Shown: positions 1 through 8,728 of the stretch, one piece after another | How the letters are laid out: every line of letters starts with the position of its first letter | Numbering within the stretch: the stretch's first letter is position 1 | Source of the DNA: Ignavibacteriota bacterium | Lineage (GTDB): Bacteria; Bacteroidota; Ignavibacteria; Ignavibacteriales; Melioribacteraceae | Assembly (NCBI GenBank): GCA_016713565.1 | Contig: JADJOX010000003.1 | Location: forward strand, 186,001 to 250,000 | Length of the DNA: 64,000 nt | Direction: 5' to 3' | The notes under the pieces: model-generated | Databases searched by the model: none | Seen by the model: the letters and a program-made list of their open reading frames with translations, nothing else | Told to the model about the DNA's origin: nothing | Translations under genes and position numbers: made by a program

Positions 1-1765
1 ACGGATTTTGGAATAATATATTCAATTGTTGTTGTTGGATTGAAAGGATTCGGATAATTCTGCAATAATTGGAATTCCGAAGGTAAATTTTCTTCATCGG
101 TGATTGAAATTAAATAATCCGATTCGATCGAGCCCATGTCAGGAGCAGAACCAATATATTCATCCGAAGATAAATTAATTATGGTATCTCCTTGTAAAAT
201 TAGAAAAGGCGTTCCAACATTTAAGCAAGGAGAAATTATCTTTAATCCATAACTAAGCGGTACACCGCCGATAAACATTGGATCGGATTCAATATTATTT
301 TCATTCCAATTTATTTTAACGCTATCAGAATTTTCTATTGATTTTATTCCTCCGAACAAATCTGAATTTGAAATTGTAAGTTCAGAGTTATTAAAATTGG
401 TGTGTTTGAGCTTTATATCTTTAGGTATATTTTTGAAAATGATACAATTGGTAATAAAAAGTTTTTCGCCGTTAAAATAAATTCCGCCGGAGTGATTATT
501 TATTTTGGAATTATTAAATGCGATGGTCAAATTATTCAAAATAACCTTTTCTGAATTATCAATGTAAATTCCCCCTCCTTCATTTTCGGCAATATTATTT
601 TTTATTAATAGATTTTTCAAAAAAACATTTTTGCCCGAAATAAAAATACCGCCGCCATTCAAATCTTTCCCGTTTTGCAAAGTTTGAAAGATATGCTTTT
701 TAACGGTTCATCCTCGCTAATACCACTATTTGAATCAGAGCCTTCTGGTGAAATATAAAGATCGGAATTAACCGAATTAAAAATTGCTGTTTTAAAATTC
801 AAATTAATTTTATCAATTATATTTATATGATATTTTTCCGGTTGAGAAACGGTGACAGTATCTAAATAAATTTGAAAATTTGATTCCGGTAAAAAAGATT
901 CAAAATGAATATCGGTACTTCCGTAGTTGGCTTTGTTTAGAAAAATTGAATTATGTGAATTTTCAAGTAATTCAAATTGTGATTTAGTAAATATTCCTCC
1001 GCCACGAGTGGAAGCAGTATTGTTATATACTTTTGTATGCTTAAAATTATCTTGAATATTTTCAATATCGAAATAAATTCCAGCTCCAAATGTCGCTATA
1101 TTTTCATTAATGATAACATCAATAATATTATATTTTGATTTTGTTAAGTAAACGCCGCCGCCAATCTTTGCTTCGTTATCTTTAATCTTTACTCTTTGCA
1201 TTTTTATTATGGAATTTTTCACTGAAACACCGCCGCCGGAACCATCGATAGCAATGTTATTGCTAATTAATAAATTTTCCATTTGCAATTGAGAATTTTC
1301 GATACACAAAATACCTGCTCCGCCGCATTCTTCCGTATAATTCCTATCAATTATAAGATTTTTTAATTTAGCGGATGAATTATTTCTTATAGTAATTCCG
1401 CCGCCGTATAATGAATCGGAATAACTTGCTCCGTCTCTAATAGTAAAACCGTTTAATTCCGCGGTTGAATCTTCACCGTTTTCAAAAATTACGGCACAAC
1501 CTTGGCGCATTCCGTTTATAACCGTATTTTGAATATAAGATGAATCGCCGTAAACTAAATAGTAAGATGCAACAACTATATTTTTCCCATTAAAATTTAT
1601 ATTCTCGTAATAAATATTTGGCGGAACAAGAACGGTATCGCCATTTTTACTTTGATCAATTAATTCTTGAATTTTGGGAATACTTTTCGGACCCGAAATA
1701 ATTTCAGCCGATAAAGCGGACGCAATTAATTTCAAAAGTATTATAGCAAAAAAGATTTTTTTCAT
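1..1765 (-). pseudogene. Beta-helix surface protein with C-terminal sorting domain, frame-disrupted and cut by window edge
   Basis: The first frame (1765 down to 659) starts with a signal peptide (MKKIFFAIILLKLIASALSA) and encodes a right-handed parallel beta-helix with repeated NN-x-A-x-x-GGGI-type turns. It then reaches a typical second-module start (LYISPEGSDSNSG...DEPLKSISF) and runs into a stop at 659-661. A second minus-strand frame, open from about 702 to base 1, resumes a beta-helix (NGKDLNGGGIFISGKNVFLK) and ends in LLQNYPNPFNPTTTIEY, a type-IX-like sorting domain running off the window. The two halves belong to one gene. Either one base was lost in the T-run at 697-701, or an out-of-frame internal deletion removed the segment that normally follows KSISF; I favour the deletion because SISF still reads correctly past the T-run. 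It follows the glycerophosphodiesterase gene by about 120 bp. The native role was probably surface adhesion or polysaccharide binding or lysis. Confidence 0.8.
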
Positions 1766-1814
1766 AAAATTAATTTGAATTGAATGTTGAATAAAAGCAA
1801 AACATATCGGAAAA

Positions 1815-1827
1815 TCCAGCGGCTGGA
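1815..1827. other. Short perfect dyad, possible weak terminator hairpin
   Basis: A 13-bp inverted repeat (arms TCCAGC and GCTGGA around one base) lies in the 120-bp gap between the glycerophosphodiesterase gene and the beta-helix gene. Read on the minus strand it can fold as a 5-bp stem with a three-base loop followed by TTTT, so it may be a weak terminator after the glycerophosphodiesterase gene. The stem is short, so it could equally be a protein-binding dyad or chance. Confidence 0.3.
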
Positions 1828-1886
1828 AATTAACTAAAATTATTATTAATTACTTTGCTTTATCTCAATATAATTGCGGATAAATA

Positions 1887-2741
1887 TTATTTCTTTTTTA
1901 AGAAATTTATAAGCTTTTCGGGATCGTCGGTTTGAATTCCATCACAGTTTATATCAATAATATTTTTCCATTCCTCTTCATTTCCGGAATTTTCATCGAC
2001 GAAAACTTTTGAATTATACTGGTGAGAGACAGCTACAAACTCAGAGTCTAATTGACTCATATCAGTTGCTATTACTTGTGGTTTAATTTCATTCAACAAG
2101 AAATTTAATTTTACTTTTTCTTCTGGATCGGGCATCGGTATGCATTCTTCACAAACTTCCTTCAATTTTTTAATTTCATTCAAATATGAAAACGGAATAT
2201 ACCAAACGACTTCCCTCTCCATTTTATACTTTTTAATAATTGCCGAAATTTCATCTATGTATGGTTCTTTCAAATCCAAATAAATGCCTATTTTCCCTTT
2301 GCACAAATCTAATATTTCTTCTAAAGTTGGAATTCTTTCAAAATTATCCGTAATATTTTTATCTTTATAAATTTTCATATTTTTTAATTCACATAGAGTA
2401 AACTCATTAACCCTACCTGATTTTTCATCAATATATTCATCAATTCTTGAGTTGTGCATACTTACGAATTTTCCGTCCTTAGTTTTTCTTACGTCAATTT
2501 CAATAAAATCACAGCCAAGCTCAATTGCTTTTTTATATGCAGATAATGTGTTTTCGGGAGAATCTTTATGCGCACCGCGATGAGCAATAACATAGGTTTT
2601 ACCATTCTTCGGTTTAGGAAAATTATTTGTTTCAATCGACGTTTGACCATAACATAAAAATGAAATGAAAACTAAAGCAAAAATAAATCTTTTTTTAAGC
2701 CGATCTAATTCATCAAAAATTTTATATTTCATTTTTCTCAT
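1887..2741 (-). CDS. Glycerophosphodiester phosphodiesterase family protein, exported
   Basis: GDPD-fold TIM barrel of about 284 aa that would hydrolyse glycerophosphodiesters to an alcohol and glycerol-3-phosphate. The family signature is present: AHRGAHKDSPENT (catalytic His about residue 54), EIDVRKTKDG, the second His in SMHNSRID, and a C-terminal GIQTDDPEKL. A hydrophobic segment (RFIFALVFISFLCYG) preceded by basic residues predicts Sec export or anchoring. The open frame extends to a TTG at 2759, but ATGs at 2741 and 2732 are more likely starts; I chose 2741. It lies 31 bp downstream of the polytopic membrane protein and is probably co-transcribed from the operator-controlled promoter at 4102. 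With the alkaline phosphatase and two phosphoesterases it suggests phosphodiester or phosphate removal from the substrate. The family call is secure, the substrate is not. Confidence 0.88.
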   Translation of the reverse strand: MRKMKYKIFDELDRLKKRFIFALVFISFLCYGQTSIETNNFPKPKNGKTYVIAHRGAHKDSPENTLSAYKKAIELGCDFIEIDVRKTKDGKFVSMHNSRIDEYIDEKSGRVNEFTLCELKNMKIYKDKNITDNFERIPTLEEILDLCKGKIGIYLDLKEPYIDEISAIIKKYKMEREVVWYIPFSYLNEIKKLKEVCEECIPMPDPEEKVKLNFLLNEIKPQVIATDMSQLDSEFVAVSHQYNSKVFVDENSGNEEEWKNIIDINCDGIQTDDPEKLINFLKKK

Positions 2742-2772
2742 ATAACTAAAATAATTCAAATCTTAATTTTAA

Positions 2773-4056
2773 TCATTGGAAACGCAACTGCGCTCCGGGC
2801 AAACCATTGTGTAAATTGATTGAAATTATAGATAAAATAATTATAACAACCAAAGCGCTGACAGCAAAAGTAATCAACTGTTTTGATAACATTGGATTAT
2901 CCGAAATTGAATTCTTCAATTCATATTTGCTTTGGTAAAGTAATAATATGATAACCGCAAAGATTGGTATATAAAGCGTATTAGAATTACTCAATTCAAA
3001 TCCGGAATAAAAAAGTCCGTTTCTAATTATTAAAAATACGTTGTAATAAAGGAAAATCAGTGTGAACAAATAATTCATGTATTTACTATTATTTGTAGAT
3101 TCGAATTTTCGTAATGTTATAAATGCCAAAACTGAAATTATTAAAATCATTAACCAACCCAATCCAATTTGCAAAATAGAAAAATCATTGCCTGATAAAC
3201 TCGTTTGAAGTGAAGAAAGTTTATTAAAATATTCAAATGAAAATGATTGATCAAAATTTATAAAAGGCAGAATTATAAAAAGAAAAATAAAAGCAAAAAA
3301 ATTACTACTTTTTGAAAATGTAATTTGTTTATGTATTCCCGAAGTAAATACCGAATATGTTAAAGCAATTCCTCCGCTAAAACCTAAAATAAATTCCATT
3401 ACATTCCACCAGTTGTAATTTATTCCGCTTACACTTCCAACAACCTGAATAAAATTACCGAATGAAAATCCGATGCCGGCGCCAACGCAAGTGAATAACG
3501 CAATCCTTAATGATTGTTTGAAATCTTCTCTCCACAAATACCATCCTAAAGCTAGCGAAGCTCCAAAAGCAGCTGCCCAAAGTTCTGACCTTGGCGGTGT
3601 CATAAACCACTCAAGTTGATAAATTATAAATCCCCAAGTTAACATTGCTCCGGCAGTCATTTGAGTTATAAGGTTTGCCCAATTAGGTCGTTTATTTTTT
3701 TCGGATTCAAGTCCAAGTCCAAAAAAACCGCCGCCGATAAACCCGTAAATTCCGCCGATAACAAACAGCATTAAGTATCCGTACAGTACATTCAGCAGAT
3801 CGATACTTCTGCAATATCCTATCACAACTCCATAACTGCTCATTCCGCCAACGCCCCAACCCAAAGCTCCTAATGCGGTTAAAACCGGCGCGTTACTTAT
3901 CCAATTTTTATTTCTGGAAATTACGACAACCGCAAATGTTCCAATAGCTCCTGCCCAAGCTGCGCCGTATTCATGACCAAAACTACCGCGAATAGCCCAA
4001 GCCAAACCAAGTGAAAGTGCTGAAAATAATATTGGAGTAATGTTTTTTAAATTCAT
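2773..4056 (-). CDS. Polytopic membrane protein of unknown function, possible transporter
   Basis: A 427-aa, strongly hydrophobic protein with about 11-12 predicted membrane segments. The N-terminal half is glycine- and tryptophan-rich, with the motifs AWAIRGSFGHEYGAAWAGA (residues about 19-37), GWGVGGMSSYG and GFIGGGFFGLG; the C-terminal half has ordinary leucine/isoleucine-rich helices. I recall similar uncharacterised proteins next to sugar-degradation genes in other FCB and planctomycete genomes, but I cannot name a characterised family. It is the first gene after a LacI-like operator (4102-4113, 46 bp upstream of the ATG) and is followed by a glycerophosphodiesterase gene. This placement makes a transport role for a sugar or degradation product reasonable, but that is inference. 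No lipid-modification or protease motif was noticed. Confidence 0.6.
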   Translation of the reverse strand: MNLKNITPILFSALSLGLAWAIRGSFGHEYGAAWAGAIGTFAVVVISRNKNWISNAPVLTALGALGWGVGGMSSYGVVIGYCRSIDLLNVLYGYLMLFVIGGIYGFIGGGFFGLGLESEKNKRPNWANLITQMTAGAMLTWGFIIYQLEWFMTPPRSELWAAAFGASLALGWYLWREDFKQSLRIALFTCVGAGIGFSFGNFIQVVGSVSGINYNWWNVMEFILGFSGGIALTYSVFTSGIHKQITFSKSSNFFAFIFLFIILPFINFDQSFSFEYFNKLSSLQTSLSGNDFSILQIGLGWLMILIISVLAFITLRKFESTNNSKYMNYLFTLIFLYYNVFLIIRNGLFYSGFELSNSNTLYIPIFAVIILLLYQSKYELKNSISDNPMLSKQLITFAVSALVVIIILSIISINLHNGLPGAQLRFQ

Positions 4057-4101
4057 TTTAATTAGTAGGAATTATGAATAAAATACGTAAATTAAATTTA
4101 G

Positions 4102-4113
4102 ACAATCGTTTGT
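4102..4113. promoter_or_regulatory. LacI-family-like operator, copy 1
   Basis: ACAATCGTTTGT, an imperfect palindrome centred on CG at 4107-4108. It lies 46 bp upstream of the ATG of the polytopic membrane protein, in the only real gap of that region. The same sequence with one or two changes recurs at 25465, 29833 and 50415, always ahead of a gene block. A possible -7 element (TATATTTC on the minus strand, 4127-4134) lies 13 bp upstream of it; I found no convincing -33 element. Confidence 0.75.
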
Positions 4114-4153
4114 ATAAACTCAATTAGAAATATATATGATATATTTTTAATTA

Positions 4154-5614
4154 TTATTTTACGAATGATTTTATAATCTGTCCGATATCCGTGTTATCAA
4201 TATATTCACCATAGACAGGATCTTTTCCTTTAACTATATCATTAAATATTTCGGATCCTCTTCCTTTTGCATAAAACGGAACTAACGAATTTGTATGTCC
4301 GCCGCTAAACCATTCAACACCCGGCATTTTACCCTTGCCATTATTTTGCAGTTTTTTCCATTTTTCGAATTTGGAATTTGTGTTTGGTAAATTTGACTGC
4401 GGTCCGAGCAAATACCCCGTTTCATGATCTGCTGTCACAATTATTAAAGTTTCTTCCCAATCGCTATTTTCCTCGACCCATTTACACGCGGCTTCAACGG
4501 CTTTATTAAAATCTATTTGCTCTTCAATTGTGCGGTTTAGAATATGATCATGAGCTGCCCAATCGACTGCTCCGCCTTCAGCCATTAAAAAAAATCCGTG
4601 TTCATTATTATCAAGAACATTTATAGCGCTTAAAGTCATCTCTTCTAAAGTTGGAATTGATTGAATAAACGGAACCGAAAATGGTACCCATTTTTCGTTA
4701 GCTGTATCTCTTTCAACTTGTGATGCTTGTCCGCTTTTAAATACACCTATTAATCTTTTGGGAGTTTCTCCGGACATAAATTTTTGGAAAGATTCTCTGT
4801 CTTGTATTAAAGTCCAACTATCAATTTTCTCATCATTATCTGCATCATTCCCAATGATTCCACTTGATAATTTATCCCAAACCTCTTTTCCGCCGACATA
4901 TCGAAATTCCGATTCGGACAATAATTTTCCTTCTTCATCGCTTATCGGCTTTCCGCCATTATTCATATCCCAAACTTCTTTATGACCTATGTACCTTTCA
5001 GCCAATGCGGAAACCAATGTTCCATTGGGATTATAAAACGGGTGTCCGCCGCCCATTATTACTTCCGCTTTGCTCTTTAAAATCATTTCTTCAGCAATTT
5101 CTTTATAATTTTGTCTGTTTTCATTATGAGCAACAAATGCCGCGGGTGTAGCGTTACTAAATGGTACAGTTGAAATTACCCCGGTCGATTTTCCGAATTT
5201 TTCAAATTTATCTACTATAGTTTCAAGCGGCTTATTGAGTGAATCATATGAAATGGCTCTTTTACCTGTTTTAAATCCCGTTGCCATTGCAGAAGCGGCG
5301 GCAGAAGATTCCGTTGGATTTTTCTTTAACCATTCAAAATTAGACCAAGCAGAATCCGAGATATATTTATTTCCATTTGCATAGTATGTCGACATTGCAA
5401 ATTTTACCGGGAATTTTTCATAAACTTGTTCACCGGTTTTGCCATATTGATAATAGCTTGCAGCGTCAACCGTGTTAAATCCACAGCCATCACTAATAAA
5501 TAAAATAATATTTTTAGGCGCTACATTCTTATGGAAATTTGTTTCATCAACAGTTGTACAATTTTGAATAAAAGCAATACACAACAACACTAAAGGTAGT
5601 TTTGTAAATTTCAA
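4154..5614 (-). CDS. Alkaline phosphatase (PhoA superfamily), lipoprotein
   Basis: A 486-aa phosphomonoesterase of the alkaline phosphatase family, close to the usual length. Visible active-site elements are ISDG (metal-ligand Asp about 42), TESSAAASAMATG with the likely nucleophile Ser about 103, EGGAVDWAAHDH (Glu/Asp/His ligands about 345), TADHETG (about 396) and GGHTN near the C-terminus. The N-terminal hydrophobic stretch ends in a Cys (FIQNC, Cys19), suggesting an outer-membrane or periplasmic lipoprotein. The start codon is TTG at 5614: GGAG at 5620-5623 lies five bases upstream and no in-frame ATG precedes the conserved domain. It is the last gene of the long unit that begins with the TonB receptor. 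It probably releases phosphate from phosphorylated saccharides. Confidence 0.92.
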   Translation of the reverse strand: MKFTKLPLVLLCIAFIQNCTTVDETNFHKNVAPKNIILFISDGCGFNTVDAASYYQYGKTGEQVYEKFPVKFAMSTYYANGNKYISDSAWSNFEWLKKNPTESSAAASAMATGFKTGKRAISYDSLNKPLETIVDKFEKFGKSTGVISTVPFSNATPAAFVAHNENRQNYKEIAEEMILKSKAEVIMGGGHPFYNPNGTLVSALAERYIGHKEVWDMNNGGKPISDEEGKLLSESEFRYVGGKEVWDKLSSGIIGNDADNDEKIDSWTLIQDRESFQKFMSGETPKRLIGVFKSGQASQVERDTANEKWVPFSVPFIQSIPTLEEMTLSAINVLDNNEHGFFLMAEGGAVDWAAHDHILNRTIEEQIDFNKAVEAACKWVEENSDWEETLIIVTADHETGYLLGPQSNLPNTNSKFEKWKKLQNNGKGKMPGVEWFSGGHTNSLVPFYAKGRGSEIFNDIVKGKDPVYGEYIDNTDIGQIIKSFVK

Positions 5615-5619
5615 TTTAA

Positions 5620-5623
5620 CTCC
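5620..5623 (-). promoter_or_regulatory. Shine-Dalgarno GGAG that fixes a TTG start
   Basis: GGAG on the minus strand, five bases before the TTG at 5614. It supports TTG as the start codon of the alkaline phosphatase gene. Confidence 0.6.
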
Positions 5624-5644
5624 AATATTAAAAAAAATTTTAGG

Positions 5645-6646
5645 CTACTTTGATAAAGAGTTATACTTCTTCATTATCTCTTTCCAGTTAGTTAAAATAA
5701 TATCATTATCGACTAAAAATTGTTTAACTACCGGGTCAGAAAACAATTGAGATTCCCAAACTCTTTGCTGCCAAGAATTTGTAATACTTTTTAAATTTTC
5801 GGTTTCAATGGAAGGATGGAAAATTATTTCGGTCAATCCAGCAGGTAATTCATTTATATGATTGAATAGATTTTTTCTTTTCTCTTCATACGTATTGCAG
5901 TTCGGCACGCTCGAAAAAAAATCCAATTTTGGAAGTTTATATTCATTTACCAAATTTATAACTTCTTCATTTATCGGATATCCGGCATTTTTAAAATGCT
6001 GCGCTACCGCTTCTTTTGAAAGATCAATCGCATTGGCAGGAATTCTATATTCTTCGGCGACTTTAAAAAATACTTTTACATAATCAGGCGAACCATATAA
6101 TGTTCCCATATGAGTATCAATATGATCGGGTTTCATTCCTTTCGATATTGAGTAGTCAATTTGGGCACGAATTTCTGTTTCAATTTCTTTAGCTGAGGCA
6201 TGCATTACAACTTCTTCTACACTTCTGTACATCTTACCTAAAGAATCTAATAAACCTGGCACTAATTTTTTGTTAGCAACAGTTCCCCATCTATATGTTT
6301 TCCATTCACTCGTTAAAGTTAAATGTAATCCTACATCTTTATCATCATTTTCAATAGCCCAGGAAATTGCTTCGTCGGCATTAGGACACGGAACCATAAT
6401 AGCCGCACTATTAATTTCGTTATTTTGAAGATAATTAAACGCGGCTTTATTAGCTTCATCACACATCCCAATATCATCGGCATGAAAAATTATAACTTTT
6501 TTCCCTTTGGGAAATCCAAGTTTTTCCGCCCAATTCGCGCCGCTAAAATCTTGTGCAGATAAATTATTTTCACTTGAATATATTGCAAAAAGTAATGATA
6601 AAATTAATAGTAACTTATTAAAATTTGAATGATTGGAATTATGCAT
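5645..6646 (-). CDS. ChbG/YdjC-type polysaccharide deacetylase, exported
   Basis: A 333-aa protein of the YdjC/ChbG carbohydrate deacetylase family, metal-dependent enzymes that remove acetyl groups from N-acetylated oligosaccharides (ChbG acts on chitobiose phosphate). Visible motifs are IIFHADDIGMCDEAN (Asp-Asp about 57-58), VGLHLTLTSEW and KPDHIDTHMGTLYG (metal-binding His residues), and EIIFHPS near the C-terminus. A signal peptide (KLLLILSLLFAIYSSENNLSAQ) predicts a periplasmic location, unlike cytoplasmic ChbG. It lies 14 bp after the Gfo/Idh/MocA gene and 30 bp before the alkaline phosphatase gene. With NagA and NagB in the same window it points to an N-acetylated amino sugar in the substrate. 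The family is clear, the exact substrate is not. Confidence 0.88.
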   Translation of the reverse strand: MHNSNHSNFNKLLLILSLLFAIYSSENNLSAQDFSGANWAEKLGFPKGKKVIIFHADDIGMCDEANKAAFNYLQNNEINSAAIMVPCPNADEAISWAIENDDKDVGLHLTLTSEWKTYRWGTVANKKLVPGLLDSLGKMYRSVEEVVMHASAKEIETEIRAQIDYSISKGMKPDHIDTHMGTLYGSPDYVKVFFKVAEEYRIPANAIDLSKEAVAQHFKNAGYPINEEVINLVNEYKLPKLDFFSSVPNCNTYEEKRKNLFNHINELPAGLTEIIFHPSIETENLKSITNSWQQRVWESQLFSDPVVKQFLVDNDIILTNWKEIMKKYNSLSK

Positions 6647-6660
6647 GATATATGTCCGTT

Positions 6661-8256
6661 TTAGATTATTCTTCTATTAACAGGATCCCACTCTACTTTT
6701 TTGTTTTCTACAAACGATCGATGAACCATTAAAACCGAAACAGTATCAATGAACGCTTTTTCTATATTGCATCCGGTTTCACCGCCATTTCTGATAACGT
6801 CAAACCATTCTTTAATGTGTAAGTGGGTGGTATCAATTTGTTTACCATTTACGGTAGTATCGGTTAAACCTCTTTCTGCATAGTATTTTTCTGTTGCGGA
6901 TGTAATTCCGTCTATTTTTGTTCTTGATTTTTCGGGATAATTGTAAAATGGCTTATCGGGATCAATAATTCCATTTTTAATTTTATCTTTAAATTGCGGC
7001 GAATCGGAATTCGCAAATAAAGACAGCGAATCTCCAACTTCCATACTAGCGTCATTACCCATAAAAACTCTTCCGCGATTTCTGCTGTTTGCAAGCGTTG
7101 CCGAATACAGCATTGTAAATTCTCTATCGGAAAATTCAATTACAGATTGAAATGTATCTGGCATATCACGCGGTTCATCCTTATAAAAATAAATTCCGCC
7201 CGATGAAGTTACTGATTTTGGAATACCGAACCCCATTATTTGATTTAACGCGTCAACTTCGTGCGAGAAAAGTTGTCCAGCGAGACCTGTATCATAAGCA
7301 AAGAAACGAGCCCAGCCATAATATCTTTCAATACTGAATGGAACTTTAGGAGTATTGCCCAGCCATTGTTCCCAATCAATTGTTTCTATAGAACCAGGTT
7401 TTGGTTTTCCATTTGAATCTAAATGCCGTATCCAAGCTCCGTCTTTTGAATTTCGATTTGTTGTAGTTTCTACGAGTGTAACTTTACCCAACAAATTTTT
7501 ATCAACAATTTCTTTAGCTTTTTTAAATGTTTCGTTTTTACTGTTTTGATGTCCTAATTGAAAAACAACCTTACTGTTTTTAACCGCGTTGTAAACTTTA
7601 TTAAGTTCATCTTCATTTAAAGTCATTGCTTTTTCACAATACACATGCTTTCCTGCATTTACAGCATCTATTGTCATATGAGCGTGATGAAAGTCAGGAG
7701 TTGCAATTATCACTGCGTCAATTTCCGGATTTGCCAAAAGGTCTTGATAACGCAAATATCTTTTAACATTTTTAACATTTGCCGGACTTCCATCAGGTTG
7801 AATTCCCATTGAAGCTATTTGAATTCCTTTTTCAGCGCGCATATCAAAAACATCGCAAATGCCAATAATTTGTACATTTAATATTGATTGATTTTGATAC
7901 GATGCAAGCCTTGCTTTCGCCGAATTATTTCCATCTTGGGCCTGCTTATAAATTTTATTATAATCATCAGCATCTACAAACCCGGCTGCTTTTAGAAGCG
8001 CGGTACCTCTGCCGCCAACACCAATAATTCCAACTTTAATAACATTACCTGATGTAATATTATTCTTCTGCGGAATATTTTGTGAATCATCTTTCAAACC
8101 TAAATTCAAATTAATTGCTTTATCTTTTATTTTTTCCAATGATTTCTTCTTCCAGAAATCATAAGCAAAAAAACCTAGTATTGGAACTGATGAAAGGCTT
8201 TTTATTATATCTCTTCTCGAAACTTTCTTATCAACTTTTGAATCTTTGTCACTCAT
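6661..8256 (-). CDS. Gfo/Idh/MocA family oxidoreductase 1, Tat-exported
   Basis: A 531-aa NAD(P)-dependent sugar oxidoreductase, longer than the family norm because of an N-terminal Tat-type leader (SRRDIIKSL about residue 13) and an extended linker. The Rossmann nucleotide-binding loop is VGIIGVGGRGTALL (about 76-88); the conserved lysine motif is EKA (208-210) rather than the usual EKP, and the catalytic-region histidine lies in QLFSHEVDALNQIMG. Its start overlaps the stop of the upstream DoxX-like gene as ATGA, so the two are probably translationally coupled. Together with two further Gfo/Idh proteins, two PF06439 proteins and a TIM-barrel protein, it fits C3 oxidation of glycosides to 3-keto sugars in the periplasm. 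That pathway role is inference. Confidence 0.92.
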   Translation of the reverse strand: MSDKDSKVDKKVSRRDIIKSLSSVPILGFFAYDFWKKKSLEKIKDKAINLNLGLKDDSQNIPQKNNITSGNVIKVGIIGVGGRGTALLKAAGFVDADDYNKIYKQAQDGNNSAKARLASYQNQSILNVQIIGICDVFDMRAEKGIQIASMGIQPDGSPANVKNVKRYLRYQDLLANPEIDAVIIATPDFHHAHMTIDAVNAGKHVYCEKAMTLNEDELNKVYNAVKNSKVVFQLGHQNSKNETFKKAKEIVDKNLLGKVTLVETTTNRNSKDGAWIRHLDSNGKPKPGSIETIDWEQWLGNTPKVPFSIERYYGWARFFAYDTGLAGQLFSHEVDALNQIMGFGIPKSVTSSGGIYFYKDEPRDMPDTFQSVIEFSDREFTMLYSATLANSRNRGRVFMGNDASMEVGDSLSLFANSDSPQFKDKIKNGIIDPDKPFYNYPEKSRTKIDGITSATEKYYAERGLTDTTVNGKQIDTTHLHIKEWFDVIRNGGETGCNIEKAFIDTVSVLMVHRSFVENKKVEWDPVNRRII

Positions 8257-8699
8257 TTGCTTCTCGTACTTTTAATTAAAAAATCCAAACCAAAAACTTT
8301 GCTCGTTGGGAAAAAAGCAATTACCAGAAAACATAAAAGTTCAATCATATTTTTATCGACAAAAAGTAAATTTGATTGGAACGGCGGAATTGCAATATAA
8401 TATAGCAATAACATTAATACTCCCATAAATGCGGAAATTGAAACATACAGTCCTAATATTAAGCCAAATCCTATTAAAATTTGTCCCCAAATATTTAGTA
8501 GATCAATAATTTTTAAAATCATTTGATCATTTGTTAATGAATGAAAAAAATCAGAAAAGATCCAATTTGATTGAATAAGAAAAGGCGCCGATGACCAATT
8601 TTCATCGAACAATTTATCAAAACCTTCATAAAGGAAATGATAGCCAAGAACAAAACGAATTAATACTAAAAGAATAAATTGAATGTTTGAATATTTCAT
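8253..8699 (-). CDS. DoxX family membrane protein
   Basis: A 148-aa protein with four predicted membrane helices, the size and pattern of the DoxX/DoxD family (VLIRFVLGYHFLYEGFDKL at the N-terminus, GQILIGFGLILGL in the middle, FFPTSKVFGLDFLI at the end). DoxX-like subunits accompany membrane-linked redox enzymes. Its stop codon overlaps the start of the first Gfo/Idh/MocA gene by four bases (ATGA). A reasonable inference is that it passes electrons from the exported oxidoreductases, or helps recycle their cofactor, at the inner membrane. No heme or Fe-S motif is visible, so the electron-transfer role is unproven. Confidence 0.8.
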   Translation of the reverse strand: MKYSNIQFILLVLIRFVLGYHFLYEGFDKLFDENWSSAPFLIQSNWIFSDFFHSLTNDQMILKIIDLLNIWGQILIGFGLILGLYVSISAFMGVLMLLLYYIAIPPFQSNLLFVDKNMIELLCFLVIAFFPTSKVFGLDFLIKSTRSK

Positions 8700-8728
8700 T
8701 ATAATTTTTCACAAATTTTTAAGATAAA

